A stretch of DNA of 64,000 nt from Streptomyces caelestis (GTDB taxonomy: Bacteria; Actinomycetota; Actinomycetes; Streptomycetales; Streptomycetaceae), in assembly GCF_014205255.1 (NCBI RefSeq), contig NZ_JACHNE010000001.1, forward strand, positions 3,534,001 to 3,598,000. The letters are read 5' to 3'. Shown in pieces: positions 21,659 through 31,214 of this stretch. Below the pieces are notes generated by a model, which made no database searches, was not told where the DNA came from, and saw nothing but the letters and a program-made list of their open reading frames with translations. How positions within the stretch are numbered: the first letter of the stretch is position 1; the number at the start of each line of letters is the position of its first letter. The translations under genes and the position numbers were made by a program.

Positions 21659-24238
21659 CTACTCGGTGGCGATCGCGTTCAGGACGTTCATCCGGCCCGC
21701 CCGGAACGCGGGGATGAGTGCCGCGAACAGACCCACGAACGCCGAGGCGATGAAGACGCCGATGATCGTCGGCCAGGGGATCTCCAGGACCTCCAGGCCC
21801 TCCAGGGCGAGGAGCTGCTGTGCGGTGGCGCCCCAGCCCATGCCCAGCCCGAGGCCCAGGAGGGCGCCGAAGAGGGCGATGACGACCGACTCCATGCGGA
21901 TCATGCGGCGCAGCTGGCGGCGGGAGAGGCCGATCGCCCGCATCAGGCCGATCTCCCGGGTGCGCTCCACCACCGACAGGGCCAGGGTGTTCACCACGCC
22001 CAGGATGGCGACGACGATCGCCAGGGCCAGCAGGCCGTAGATCATGTTCAGCAGCTGGCCGATCTGCTCCTTCAGGGCCTCCTTGTAGTCGGTCTGGTCG
22101 CGCACGATGTACTGCGGGTAGTCGTGCAGCGCCGACTTCAGGGACGTGTAGGCGGCGTCCTGCTGTCCGTCCTTCGCCGTGGCGAAGAGCAGCGAGTCCA
22201 GCGGCATCTTGTCGGCCGGGACGTACTTGGCCATCGTGGCGATGGACGTGTACATCGCGCCCGCGTCGATCACGACGTCACTGCTGGTGATCGCCCGGAC
22301 CGTCAGGTCGGCCGTGGCGCCGTCCTTGAAGGCGACCTTGATCCTGGATCCGAGGCTGATGCCGTGGTCCTTGGCGAACTTCTCGTGCACCGACATCGAG
22401 TCGGCCTTGTAGGCGTCGGGCAGCTTGCCGGCGACCGTCTCGGTGCGCAGATCGGTCGCGTACGACGGGTCGGCCGCCGTGATCGCCGTCTTCTTGAGCG
22501 TCTTGCCGTCGGGGGTGGTGAAGTCGGCCTGGGTCCACTTGTACTCGGTGACCCGCTCCACGGCCGGCGCCGACTTCGCGGCCTTGACCGCCTGCGGGGT
22601 GATCAGCTGGCCGCTGTCGGACTGGATGATGAAGTCCGTGCCGACGGTCTTGTCGAGCTGGTCGGTGGCGGACGCCACCATGGAGGAACCGACCACGGAC
22701 AGGCACGCCACCAGCGCGAGGCCGATCATCAGCGCGGCGCCCGTGGCGCCGGTGCGGCGCGGGTTGCGCAGGGCGTTGCGCTCGGCCATGCGGCCGACGG
22801 GGCCGAACATGCGCAGCAGGACGGCGCCGAGGACGCGGACCACACCGCCGGCGAGCAGCGGGCCGATGACGACGAAGCCGATCAGCGACAGCACCACGCC
22901 GAGGCCGAGCCACAGCGAGCCCTCCTGGGCCTTGTCGGCCTCCGTCGCCAGGTAGAGGCCGAAGACGCCGGCGCCGGTGAGGACCGTGCCGATGACGCCG
23001 CGGATCCAGCCGGCCCTGGCGTCGGCGGGGGCTCCCGCGTCGCGCAGTGCGGCCATCGGGGAGATCTTGCCGGCGCGCCGTGCGGGCAGGTAGGCGGCCA
23101 GGACGGTGACGACCACGCCGAGGACGAGGCCGACCACCGGGGTCGTCCAGGCCACCGTCAAGTCGTCGGTGGACAGCTCCATGCCCATCTGGCCCATGAG
23201 CTTCATCAGGCCGACCGCGAGACCGACGCCCCCGGCCACGCCGAGCACCGAGCCGACGACGCCGAGCAGCAGCGCCTCGGCCAGCACGGAGCGGTTGACC
23301 TGCTTGCGGGAGGAGCCGATCGCCCGCATCAGGCCGATCTCCCGGGTGCGCTGGGCGACCAGCATGGAGAAGGTGTTGATGATCAGGAAGATGCCGACGA
23401 GGAAGGCGATCCCGGCGAAGCCGAGCATCGCGTACTTCATGACGTTCATGAAGCCCGCGACGTCCTTCTGGTTGGCGTCGGCGGTCTCCTTCGCGGTCTT
23501 CACCTGGAAGTCGCCGCCGAGTGCGGCCGCGACGTTCTTCTTCAGCTGCGCGTCGCTGACGCCGGAGGCCGCGGTGACGTTGACGTTGGTGTAGACGCCA
23601 CTCTCGCCGACCAGGGTCTGCTGGGCGGTCTTCGTGTCGAGGTAGAAGATCGCGGCGCCGGGGTTGGTGACCGTGAAGTCGGCGATGCCGGAGATCTTCG
23701 TCTTGTGGGTGCCGACCGCGGTGATCACGCCGATCTCGTCACCGAGCTTCAGGTCGTGCTTGTCGGCGGTGTCGGCGTCGACCATGATCTGGCCGGAGCT
23801 CTCGGGCGCCGCACCGGAGGTGATCTTCATGGTGCGGGCTTCGTTGCTGTTCCAGCTGCCGACGATGGTCGGGCCGCCGCTGGAGGGCGACAGGTTGTCC
23901 TTGTCGGCGTCGACGACGGTCACCGACGTCGAGAACACCGCGCCCTGGGCGGACTTGACCCCGTCGGCCTTGCGGACCTCGCCCAGCACGGAGGCCGGCA
24001 TGACCGGCGGCTTGCCGTTGTCGGCGGTCGTCTCACCGCTGTCGGAGGCGCCCTTGGCGCTCACCGTCACGTCCGAGGAGGTGGCCGCGAAGAGCTTGTC
24101 GAACGTCGTGGACATGGTGTCCGTGAAGACGAGCGTCCCGCAGACGAAGCCCACCGACAGCAGGACGGCGATCGCCGACAGCGCCATGCGTCCCTTGTGC
24201 GCGACGAAGTTGCGCAGGGAGGTCTTCATGACGGTCAT
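21659..24238 (-). CDS. ABC transporter permease, MacB/FtsX type with two FtsX units
   Basis: 859 residues from ATG 24238, which overlaps the ATPase stop as ATGA. An N-terminal transmembrane helix (ALSAIAVLLSVGFVCGTLVF) precedes a large extracellular domain. The first FtsX core is FAGIAFLVGIFLIINTFSML..QRTREIGLMRAIGSSRKQV and the second is LLALAIVVAILGVVNTLALS with VERTREIGLMRAIGLSRRQL. Two such units give 8-10 helices, so one chain may form the whole membrane pore. These exporters move lipids, peptides or signals rather than small nutrients. Cargo is unknown. Confidence 0.92.
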   Translation of the reverse strand: MTVMKTSLRNFVAHKGRMALSAIAVLLSVGFVCGTLVFTDTMSTTFDKLFAATSSDVTVSAKGASDSGETTADNGKPPVMPASVLGEVRKADGVKSAQGAVFSTSVTVVDADKDNLSPSSGGPTIVGSWNSNEARTMKITSGAAPESSGQIMVDADTADKHDLKLGDEIGVITAVGTHKTKISGIADFTVTNPGAAIFYLDTKTAQQTLVGESGVYTNVNVTAASGVSDAQLKKNVAAALGGDFQVKTAKETADANQKDVAGFMNVMKYAMLGFAGIAFLVGIFLIINTFSMLVAQRTREIGLMRAIGSSRKQVNRSVLAEALLLGVVGSVLGVAGGVGLAVGLMKLMGQMGMELSTDDLTVAWTTPVVGLVLGVVVTVLAAYLPARRAGKISPMAALRDAGAPADARAGWIRGVIGTVLTGAGVFGLYLATEADKAQEGSLWLGLGVVLSLIGFVVIGPLLAGGVVRVLGAVLLRMFGPVGRMAERNALRNPRRTGATGAALMIGLALVACLSVVGSSMVASATDQLDKTVGTDFIIQSDSGQLITPQAVKAAKSAPAVERVTEYKWTQADFTTPDGKTLKKTAITAADPSYATDLRTETVAGKLPDAYKADSMSVHEKFAKDHGISLGSRIKVAFKDGATADLTVRAITSSDVVIDAGAMYTSIATMAKYVPADKMPLDSLLFATAKDGQQDAAYTSLKSALHDYPQYIVRDQTDYKEALKEQIGQLLNMIYGLLALAIVVAILGVVNTLALSVVERTREIGLMRAIGLSRRQLRRMIRMESVVIALFGALLGLGLGMGWGATAQQLLALEGLEVLEIPWPTIIGVFIASAFVGLFAALIPAFRAGRMNVLNAIATE

Positions 24239-25023
24239 GACGTGCGCCCCCGGGCGTCGAAGTCCTTCATGCGGTCCAGGACGGCCTCCGCGGTCGGCTT
24301 GAACATCTCGTCGACGATGCGGCCGTCGGCGAGGTACAGCACACGGTCCGCGTAGCTGGCGGCGACCGGGTCGTGGGTGACCATCACGATGGTCTGGCCC
24401 AGTTCGTCCACGGACCGGCGCAGGAAGCCGAGGACCTCGGCGCCGGCGCGCGAGTCGAGGTTTCCGGTCGGCTCGTCCCCGAAGATGATCTCGGGCTGGG
24501 CGGCGAGCGCCCGCGCCACGGCGACGCGCTGCTGCTGGCCGCCGGACAGCTGGGTGGGCCGGTGCTTGAGACGGTCGGCGAGCCCGACGGTCTCCACGAC
24601 GCGCGTCAGCCACTGCTTGTCCGGCTTGCGGCCCGCGATGTCCATGGGCAGCGTGATGTTCTCCATGGCGTTGAGCGTCGGCAGCAGGTTGAAGGCCTGG
24701 AAGATGAACCCGATCCGGTCCCGGCGCAGCTGTGTGAGCTTCTTGTCCTTCAGGCCGGTGATCTCGGTCTCGTCGAGGTAGATCTGCCCGCCGGTGACGG
24801 TGTCGAGCCCGGCGAGGCAGTGCATGAGCGTGGACTTGCCGGACCCCGAGGGGCCCATGATCGCGGTGAACTGGCCGCGTGCGATGTCCACGTCCACGTG
24901 GTCGAGGGCGACGACGCGGGTCTCACCGGTCCCGTACGCCTTCACGACCTGCCGCGCCCGCGCGGCAACGGCCGTACGCCCTCCAGTACCCCCGTGCCTG
25001 GGAATGGTCACAGCCGAAGTCAC
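24235..25023 (-). CDS. ABC transporter ATP-binding protein, MacB/LolD type
   Basis: 262 residues from GTG 25023, supported by TAGGAGA 6 nt upstream. Walker A GPSGSGKST, Q-loop FIFQAFNLLPTL, signature LSGGQQQRVAVARALA, Walker B IIFGDEPTGNLDS and H-loop VMVTHDP are all intact. It energises the FtsX-type permease encoded directly downstream with a 4-bp overlap. The pair resembles Streptomyces exporters controlled by neighbouring two-component systems, but none is adjacent here. Confidence 0.94.
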   Translation of the reverse strand: MTSAVTIPRHGGTGGRTAVAARARQVVKAYGTGETRVVALDHVDVDIARGQFTAIMGPSGSGKSTLMHCLAGLDTVTGGQIYLDETEITGLKDKKLTQLRRDRIGFIFQAFNLLPTLNAMENITLPMDIAGRKPDKQWLTRVVETVGLADRLKHRPTQLSGGQQQRVAVARALAAQPEIIFGDEPTGNLDSRAGAEVLGFLRRSVDELGQTIVMVTHDPVAASYADRVLYLADGRIVDEMFKPTAEAVLDRMKDFDARGRTS

Positions 25024-25496
25024 GGTATGTCTCCTATATCGGTCAGCAGATGGTGAAGGCGGTCGCCTGGTCGACAGCCGCGATATGCGTTGCCGGACCA
25101 CTGGGTCCGTCCGACGCGTCTCAGTCTCGCGGCGGGGAGGGGCCCCGCGCCCTGGTGCTCAGCGCAGTCTTTTCCTGTGGGAAACCCCACCCCCGCCGTG
25201 TGAGAACCGCCCCCCGGCGGCATAAAGCCAGGTTAAGGAGCGCCCCCCGCGCGTCTCGTCCTCCGCCGGTACGAACCCTCCCCAGGTCGTAGTACGGAGG
25301 TACCCCTAGGGGCAGTCCACCGAAGGGTGGAGACCGTCTCAGGGTTCGCTCCACCCGTCGGCCCGTTCAGGCTCCACCCTCCCGCTGCGTCAGGGTCAAG
25401 TGGGAAGCTGTTCGGCGGCAGGTAGGTGCAAGGGGCAGGCAATGCGACGGCATCCGTGGCGCGGGCGTGGCCAGGGCGAGGGGGAGGAAACCCGGG
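25024..25496. other. 473-bp divergent control region between ABC exporter and MFS genes
   Basis: No gene is supported. A perfect 10-bp palindrome CCCCTAGGGG (25303-25312) follows GTAGTACGGAGGTA. The GTAGTAC/GGTAC-rich stretch 25288-25305 could be a response-regulator site. I cannot assign firm -10/-35 boxes. Confidence 0.4.
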
Positions 25497-26990
25497 GTGG
25501 GCAGCACCAGTTCCGCGGCACGTGAGTCCGCGCGTCCCGCCACGACGGACCGGCGGGGTGCCGTCGTCGCCGCCCTGATGCTCTCGATGGCGCTGGCGGC
25601 GCTCGACGCCACCATCGTCTCGACCGCCGTCCCGCAGATCGTCGGGGACCTCGGCGGCTTCTCCGTCTTCTCCTGGCTGTTCTCCGGCTACCTGCTGGCC
25701 GTGACCGTCACCCTGCCCGTCTACGGCAAGCTCTCCGACACCTTCGGCCGCAAACCGGTCCTCGTCGCGGGCTCGGTGGTCTTCCTCGTCGGCTCCCTGC
25801 TGTGCGCGCTGGCCTGGAACATGGGGGCGCTCATCGCGTTCCGCGTCGTGCAGGGCCTGGGCGGCGGCGCGCTCCAGGGCACCGTGCAGACGCTCGCCGC
25901 CGACCTCTACCCGCTGAAGGACCGTCCCAGGATCCAGTCGAAGCTGTCCACGGTGTGGGCGGTCTCGGCGGTCGCCGGACCGGGTCTCGGCGGCATGCTC
26001 GCCGCCTACGCGGACTGGCGCTGGATCTTCCTGGTCAACCTGCCGATCGGCGCGGTCGCGTTGTGGCTGATCGTCCGTCACCTCCACGAGCCCGGGCGGG
26101 AGAAGAGAACGCACGCGCGCGTGGACTGGGCCGGCGCGCTCGCGGTGTTCGCCTGCGGCGGCGTGCTGCTCACGGCCCTGGTGCAGGGCGGGGTGGCGTG
26201 GCCGTGGCTGTCGGCGCCCTCCTTCGCCCTGTTCGGGACGGGACTCGCCCTGGTCGCGGTCGTGGTGCTGGTGGAGCGCCGGGCGGCGGAGCCGATCATC
26301 CCGGGCTGGGTGTGGCGGCGCCGTACGATCGCCGCGGTCAATCTGGCCCTGGGCGCGCTGGGCCTGCTGATGGTGGCACCGACGGTGTTCCTGCCCACCT
26401 ACGCCCAGTCGGTGCTGGGCCTGGCGCCCGTGGCCGCCGGATTCGTGCTGTCCGTATGGACGTTGAGCTGGCCGGTGTCGGCGGCGCTGAGCCAGCACGT
26501 GTACCGCAGGATCGGTTTCCGCAACACGGCGATGCTGGGCATCGGCGCTGCCGCGCTGATCCTGTTCGCGTTCCCGTTCCTGCCGTACCCCGGGCAGGCC
26601 TGGCAGCCGACCCTGCTGATGCTGCTGCTCGGGGCCGCGCTGGGCCTGTTCCAGTTGCCGCTGATCGTCGGGGTGCAGTCGACGGTGGGGTGGGCGGAGC
26701 GCGGTACGACGACCGCGTCCGTGCTGTTCTGCCGCCAGAGCGGCCAGACCGTCGGCGCGGCGGTCTTCGGCGCGGTCGCCAACGGGGTGCTGGCCGCCCG
26801 GCTCGGCGGCGCGAGCGACCTCGACTCGGTGACCCGGGCCCTCGGCTCGGGTACCGCGCCGGAGGCGACCCGGCGGGCGATCGCCGACGCCGTGCACGCG
26901 GTCTACTTCGGCGCGTCCTGCGCGGCGGCACTGGCGTTCCTGGTGCTGCTCTTCCTCGCGCCCCGGAAATTCCCGGTGCTGGGCGACTGA
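25497..26990 (+). CDS. MFS drug exporter, DHA2 (EmrB/QacA) family, 14 helices
   Basis: 497 residues from GTG 25497, with GGGGGAGG 9 nt upstream. The first helix carries ALDATIVSTAVPQIVGDLGG, the DHA2 motif D1. Motif A is GKLSDTFGRKPV and motif C AVAGPGLGG appears in helix 5. The length and hydrophobic pattern fit 14 transmembrane segments. It should pump out drugs or endogenous metabolites by proton antiport. It is divergent from the ABC exporter and followed by a GNAT gene 20 bp later with its own possible promoter. No regulator is adjacent. Confidence 0.92.
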   Translation: MGSTSSAARESARPATTDRRGAVVAALMLSMALAALDATIVSTAVPQIVGDLGGFSVFSWLFSGYLLAVTVTLPVYGKLSDTFGRKPVLVAGSVVFLVGSLLCALAWNMGALIAFRVVQGLGGGALQGTVQTLAADLYPLKDRPRIQSKLSTVWAVSAVAGPGLGGMLAAYADWRWIFLVNLPIGAVALWLIVRHLHEPGREKRTHARVDWAGALAVFACGGVLLTALVQGGVAWPWLSAPSFALFGTGLALVAVVVLVERRAAEPIIPGWVWRRRTIAAVNLALGALGLLMVAPTVFLPTYAQSVLGLAPVAAGFVLSVWTLSWPVSAALSQHVYRRIGFRNTAMLGIGAAALILFAFPFLPYPGQAWQPTLLMLLLGAALGLFQLPLIVGVQSTVGWAERGTTTASVLFCRQSGQTVGAAVFGAVANGVLAARLGGASDLDSVTRALGSGTAPEATRRAIADAVHAVYFGASCAAALAFLVLLFLAPRKFPVLGD

Positions 26991-27010
26991 CCTTGCGTAT
27001 CCTCCCGCCC

Positions 27011-27496
27011 ATGCTGACCTTGGAACCGCTCCGGGCCGAACACGCGGACGCCGTGCTGGACTTCGAGCGGGAGAACCGGGCGTACTTCGCCCGCTCGGTG
27101 CCGGACCGCGGGGACGCCTACTTCACGGCAGCGGGGTTCGCCGAACGCCACCGGGCGCTCCTCGCGGAACAGCACGCGCGCGTGTGCCGCTTCCACGTCG
27201 TCCTGGACGAGGAGGGAAAGCTGATCGGCCGGGTGAACCTGGTCGACGTGACGGACGGCTGCGCCGAACTGGGCTACCGGGTGGGCGAACAGGCCGCGGG
27301 CCGGGGCGTGGCGACGGCGGCCGTCGCGCAGGTGTGCCATCTGGCCGCCACCGAGTACGGGCTGACCTCCCTCACCGCGGTCACGACTCTGGACAACCCG
27401 GCCTCCATGACGGTCCTGACCCGCAGCGGCTTCACACACGTCGAGGACACCACGGTGGCCGGCCGCCCCGGAGTCCGCTACCTACGCCGCCTCTGA
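27011..27496 (+). CDS. GNAT acetyltransferase, RimJ/RimL-like
   Basis: 161 residues from ATG 27011. The N-terminus LTLEPLRAEHADAVLDFERE-type start, the central CAELGYRVGEQAAGRGVATA (acetyl-CoA loop, QxxGxG/A) and LDNPASMTVLTRSGFTHV are typical of RimJ/RimL enzymes that acetylate protein N-termini or small amines. A TATCCT box (26998-27003) ends 7 nt before the ATG, so the gene may be transcribed leaderless from inside the end of the MFS gene region. Substrate unknown. Confidence 0.87.
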   Translation: MLTLEPLRAEHADAVLDFERENRAYFARSVPDRGDAYFTAAGFAERHRALLAEQHARVCRFHVVLDEEGKLIGRVNLVDVTDGCAELGYRVGEQAAGRGVATAAVAQVCHLAATEYGLTSLTAVTTLDNPASMTVLTRSGFTHVEDTTVAGRPGVRYLRRL

Positions 27497-27680
27497 CCAC
27501 TCGACGCCCGGGGACCGGGTTAATCCGGGTAACACCCGAGGTCAGCGTAGTAAGCGCATACCGACCGATCAGTTTGTCCAAACACTCGCGCCTGCCGGTA
27601 CCGCGAAGTAACGTGCGTGGCTCCCCCCCACCTCCCTGCGGTCCGCCGCACCGGATCCGACCCGCGCAAGGAGCACCGGG

Positions 27681-28127
27681 ATGTCCTACGACCCGCCGCC
27701 ACCGTCCTATCCGTACCGGCCACCGGATTCCTCACCCTCCTACGACACCTATCCCTGGCTGCCGCAGCAGCCGCCCGAGCCACCCGAACCGGCCGGGCGG
27801 CGCCCTCAGCGCCACGCCGCGCTCGGGCACCACAGCGACCTGCGGGTGCTGCGCAGCGCCTACCGCTGGCAGCGGCGCGTGGCCACGCTCACGGCGCTCG
27901 GCTACTTCGTCCTGTTCCTGATCCTGTCGGCGTTCGCACCGTCGTTCATGACGAGCACCGTCACCGAAGGCCTGCCCACCGGCCTGTTGCTCGCGCTCGT
28001 CCAGGTCCCCGTGACCTGGCTGGCGATCGCCCTGTACGAGCGGACGGCCCGCCGCCGCGTCGACCCCCTCGCGGACCGGATACGCAAGCAGGCCGAACTG
28101 GACGCCAGGCGGGAGGGAACGCGGTGA
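27681..28127 (+). CDS. DUF485 membrane protein, partner of an acetate-type symporter
   Basis: 148 residues. A Pro/Tyr-rich cytoplasmic N-terminus (1-45) precedes HSDLRVLRSAYRWQRRVATL, then two transmembrane helices (LTALGYFVLFLILSAFAP and GLLLALVQVPVTWLAIALY). DUF485 proteins are encoded next to ActP-type symporters and probably help their assembly or activity, as in E. coli yjcH-actP. The stop overlaps the symporter start as GTGA. AAGGAG lies 6 nt before the ATG. Confidence 0.88.
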   Translation: MSYDPPPPSYPYRPPDSSPSYDTYPWLPQQPPEPPEPAGRRPQRHAALGHHSDLRVLRSAYRWQRRVATLTALGYFVLFLILSAFAPSFMTSTVTEGLPTGLLLALVQVPVTWLAIALYERTARRRVDPLADRIRKQAELDARREGTR

Positions 28128-29737
28128 CCACCGAGTTCAGCGGCAACGCCCAGTCGATGTCCCTGGTCGGCTTCACCGCCGTCGCCACCATCACGCTGCT
28201 GCTGTGCGTGATGACCGGCCCGGACCGGGACGACCTCGACGAGTTCTACACCGGCTACGGCTCCCTGTCCCCCCTGCGCAACGGCCTGGCGATCGCCGGC
28301 GACTACATCTCCGCCGCGACCGTCCTCGGCACCGGTGGCGTGATCGCCCTGTTCGGCTACGACGGGACCGTACTGGCCCTCAGTACCGCGCTGTCCCTGA
28401 TGCTGCTGATGTTCCTGCTGGCCGAACCGCTGCGCAACGCGGGCCGCTTCACCATGGGCGACGCGCTGACCCGCCGTATGCCGGGACGCGGTGTGCGTAT
28501 CGCGGCCTGCGCGGTGACCCTGGCGGCGCTGCTGCCGCTGATGGTGGTGCAGTTGGCGGGGACCGGGCAGCTGATGGCGTTCGTCCTCGGCTTCTCCGGC
28601 GAGTCGTTGCAGACGGGTTGCATCATCGGCGTGGGCGCACTGATGATCAGTTACGCGGCGATCGGCGGGATGAAGGGCACCGCCCTCATCCAGATCCTGA
28701 AGATCGTGATGCTGCTCGGCTCCGGCGTGGTGGTCGCGGTGCTGATCCTGCACCGGTTCGACTGGGATCCGGGGGCCCTGTTCAACGCCGCCGCCGCGAA
28801 CAGCGGTGCGGGCTCGGCATTCCTCTCGTCCGGGCTCCAGTTCGCGGGCGGCCCCAGCCCCGACCTGGACATGATCACCGCGCAGCTGACGGTGGTCCTC
28901 GGCGGTGGCGTACTGCCGCACGTCACCATGCGCATGTACACCGCTTCCAGTGCCCGGCAGGTACGGCGTTCGATGTCCTGGGCGGTGTCGGGCGTGGCGC
29001 TGTTCGTGCTCGTCATCACGGTCATCGGGTTCGGCGCGACGGCACTGGTCGGGCGGGCGGTGATCGCACAGGTGGACCCGCAGGGCAACACGGCCTACCT
29101 GCTGGGCTCCCGGGCGGCGTTCGGCCCGGACGTGTCGACGGCGGAGACGTTCCTGTTCACGACCGTCACCACGGCGGTCTTCCTCACGCTGCTCGCCTCG
29201 GTCGCCGGGATGATCCTCGCCTGCGCCAACTCCCTCGCGCACGACGTGTTCGCGGCCCGGGTGCGGGAGATGTCACCGCGCCGCGAGATGACGGTGGCCC
29301 GGGTATCGGCGCTGGCCGTGGGTGCCCCGGCGATCCTCCTGGCCACGCTCGTCCAGCATCGCAGCCTGCAACCCCTGGTGACGCTGTCCTTCTGCCTGGG
29401 CGCCTCGGCCATCGCGCCCGCGCTGGTCTACAGCCTCTTCTGGCGCCGCTACACCCGAACGGGCCTGCTCAGCACCCTCATCGGCGGCTCCCTGGCCGTC
29501 CTGCTGCTGATGCCGGGCACCAACCTGGTCTCCGGCTCGCCCGTCTCCGCCTTCCCCGACGCCGACTTCAACTGGTTCCCCTTCACCACCACGGGTCTGC
29601 TCTCCATCCCCCTGGGCTTCGCCTGCGGCTGGCTGGGCACGATGGCCTCCGGCCACCGCAAGTCGGAGGAACAACGCCACCAGTACGAGGCGGTGGAGGG
29701 CTGGATCCTGGCGGGCGCGGTGCGCAGGGATCCCTGA
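28124..29737 (+). CDS. Cation:acetate-type symporter (SSS family)
   Basis: 537 residues from GTG 28124, with GGGAGGG 5 nt upstream. Twelve to thirteen hydrophobic segments and the SSS signatures FYTGYGSLSPLRNGLAIAGD, YISAATVLGTGG and LPLMVVQLAGTGQLMAFVLG match ActP. It imports acetate or another short monocarboxylate with Na+ or H+. Coupling to the DUF485 gene by a 4-bp overlap supports the ActP reading. The C-terminus is cytoplasmic and charged (KSEEQRHQYEAVEGW). Confidence 0.9.
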   Translation: MTTEFSGNAQSMSLVGFTAVATITLLLCVMTGPDRDDLDEFYTGYGSLSPLRNGLAIAGDYISAATVLGTGGVIALFGYDGTVLALSTALSLMLLMFLLAEPLRNAGRFTMGDALTRRMPGRGVRIAACAVTLAALLPLMVVQLAGTGQLMAFVLGFSGESLQTGCIIGVGALMISYAAIGGMKGTALIQILKIVMLLGSGVVVAVLILHRFDWDPGALFNAAAANSGAGSAFLSSGLQFAGGPSPDLDMITAQLTVVLGGGVLPHVTMRMYTASSARQVRRSMSWAVSGVALFVLVITVIGFGATALVGRAVIAQVDPQGNTAYLLGSRAAFGPDVSTAETFLFTTVTTAVFLTLLASVAGMILACANSLAHDVFAARVREMSPRREMTVARVSALAVGAPAILLATLVQHRSLQPLVTLSFCLGASAIAPALVYSLFWRRYTRTGLLSTLIGGSLAVLLLMPGTNLVSGSPVSAFPDADFNWFPFTTTGLLSIPLGFACGWLGTMASGHRKSEEQRHQYEAVEGWILAGAVRRDP

Positions 29738-29750
29738 CGCGGAGGCCTCG

Positions 29751-29769
29751 ACGGCGGGCGGCCCGCCGT
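29751..29769 (+). terminator. Short palindromic hairpin after the symporter gene
   Basis: ACGGCGGGC-g-GCCCGCCGT forms an 8-bp stem with a 3-nt loop, 14 bp after the stop. No U tract. Probable terminator. Confidence 0.5.
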
Positions 29770-29845
29770 GCCGTGCCGCCGACGGCGGGGGCGGGGGTGG
29801 GGGCGGGGGCGGGGCGCTGAGGGCAGGCGCAGCGACACGAAGGGG

Positions 29846-29992
29846 CGAGCGGCAAGCGGCGAGCGGCGAGCGGCGAGCGGCGAGCGGCGAGCGGCGAGCG
29901 GCGAGCGGCGAGCGGCGAGCGGCGAGCGGCGAGCGGCGAGCGGCGAGCGGCGAGCGGCGAGCGGCGAGCGGCGAGCGGCGAGCGGCGAGCGG
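29846..29992. repeat. Heptanucleotide tandem repeat, 21 copies of CGAGCGG
   Basis: Twenty exact copies of CGAGCGG plus one variant (CAAGCGG, second unit) run without interruption for 147 bp. It sits in the 409-bp non-coding gap (29738-30146) between a symporter gene and the 3' end of a coiled-coil gene. Seven is not a multiple of three, so copy-number changes would break any frame. The rest of the gap holds an imperfect duplication of CTCCACCGCCCCCGC (about 30087 and 30128) and no gene. Confidence 0.97.
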
Positions 29993-30146
29993 CGCCAACG
30001 AACTGTGGCCGGAGGGGAGTCGGCGCGGTCCCCGTAGCCGCGTCACCCCGCCGCTATCCGCTCCGCCCTGGCCGTACACACCATCGCTCCACCGCCCCCG
30101 CTCCACCCCAGTCCGTTCACCCCATCACTCCACCGCCCCCGCCCCG

Positions 30147-31034
30147 TCACTCCGCCGCCACCCTCCCCGCCCACGCCGTCAGGCTGCTGTGCACGCGGTC
30201 GATGTGGGCCCGTGCGTCGTCCCCGCGCTGGGCGTGCTCGCGCAGCACTCGTTCCGTCTCCTGTTCGACGGACTCCGCGTGGCTGCGGGCCTGCGCGAGC
30301 AACTCCGCGGCGCGCGCGGCTGCCTCTTCCTGCCGGTGCGGGGTCGCGTCGTCGGCGTCGGCGAAGGCCTGCTCGGCCTCGGACAGGGCGCCCTCGGCGT
30401 GTGCCACCGCTTCCGTGTGGTGGGCGTCCAGCGCGGCCGCCCGGGCGGCATCCTCCCGGTCCCACTCCACCCACCGCTCGGCGTGCTCCTTGGCCTGCTC
30501 GGCCAGCATCCCGGAGGTGCGCTGCCGCATCTCCCGCAGCGCGGCCAGCGCCTCGCCCCGCTGTTCCTGCGCCTCACGATCGGCCCCGGCCCGGATCTCG
30601 TCGGCCTCGGCGCGCGCCGCGAGCAGCCGCTGCCGGGCGCGTTCGTCGGCATCGGCGCGTACGGCATCGGCGTACGCCTGCCCGGACTCGCGCACGCCGG
30701 CCGCGGACGCGCACGCCCCGTCCACGAGTTGCCGCGCCTCCCGCCGCGCCCCCTCCCGTACGGCCGCGGCTTCCTCCTGGCCGAGTTCGAAGAGCCGCCG
30801 CGCCCGCTCCCCGAGCGACTCGTAGGTCTGCGGGACCAGCTGTGCGACGGCCTCCCGCAGCTGCTGCAGTTCCGCGTCCATGTGCCGGGCGAGCACCGTC
30901 AGCCGGGCGGCCCTCTCCCAGGCCGCGTCACGGTCCTCGGAGAGGGCCTCGGCGTACTCGTCGACCTGCTCGGGACGGTAACCGCGGCCCCGCACGGCCA
31001 GAAAGCCGTGCGGGGACACCGATGCGCTGCTCAT
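30147..31034 (-). CDS. DivIVA-like coiled-coil protein
   Basis: 295 residues from ATG 31034, with GGAGAGGGG 6 nt upstream. The N-terminus FLAVRGRGYRPEQVDEYAEA resembles the DivIVA lipid-binding head (GYxPEQVD). Nearly all the rest is Ala/Glu/Arg heptad-rich coiled coil (about 35-285), with repeated REARQLVDGA and ARAEADEIRAGADREAQEQ segments. Such proteins in Streptomyces (for example Scy, FilP and relatives) shape the cell pole or form filaments; many are mis-named cellulose-binding proteins. The cytoplasmic location is inferred from lack of signal. It lies 3' of the SUKH cluster on the same strand with a 180-bp gap, so a functional link is not shown. Confidence 0.78.
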   Translation of the reverse strand: MSSASVSPHGFLAVRGRGYRPEQVDEYAEALSEDRDAAWERAARLTVLARHMDAELQQLREAVAQLVPQTYESLGERARRLFELGQEEAAAVREGARREARQLVDGACASAAGVRESGQAYADAVRADADERARQRLLAARAEADEIRAGADREAQEQRGEALAALREMRQRTSGMLAEQAKEHAERWVEWDREDAARAAALDAHHTEAVAHAEGALSEAEQAFADADDATPHRQEEAAARAAELLAQARSHAESVEQETERVLREHAQRGDDARAHIDRVHSSLTAWAGRVAAE

Positions 31035-31214
31035 GCTGGGGCCCCTCTCCACCACGCCAACGCGCGATCGAGCACGAAATGGGATGATTTCGCGCACATC
31101 TTGGTGGATCAGACGGAAGTGTTCATAACGCGACACTCCGCAACAAAGAAGCCGGGCCCGGCGGCCTCACGACCGACCGGACCCGGCGCCTCAGAGCACC
31201 TCAGCCGCAGCGCG

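Noticed and set aside
20684-24355. 1223-codon plus-strand frame opposite the ABC permease
   Set aside because: Antisense shadow of a high-GC gene; no domain, and the minus strand holds a complete FtsX-type permease.
29800-30000. Possible CRISPR array
   Set aside because: Units are 7 bp with no spacers and no cas genes; it is a simple tandem repeat.
29768-30106. Repetitive peptides encoded by the heptamer array on either strand
   Set aside because: The 7-bp repeat yields low-complexity peptides in every frame and has no ribosome-binding site; treated as non-coding DNA.
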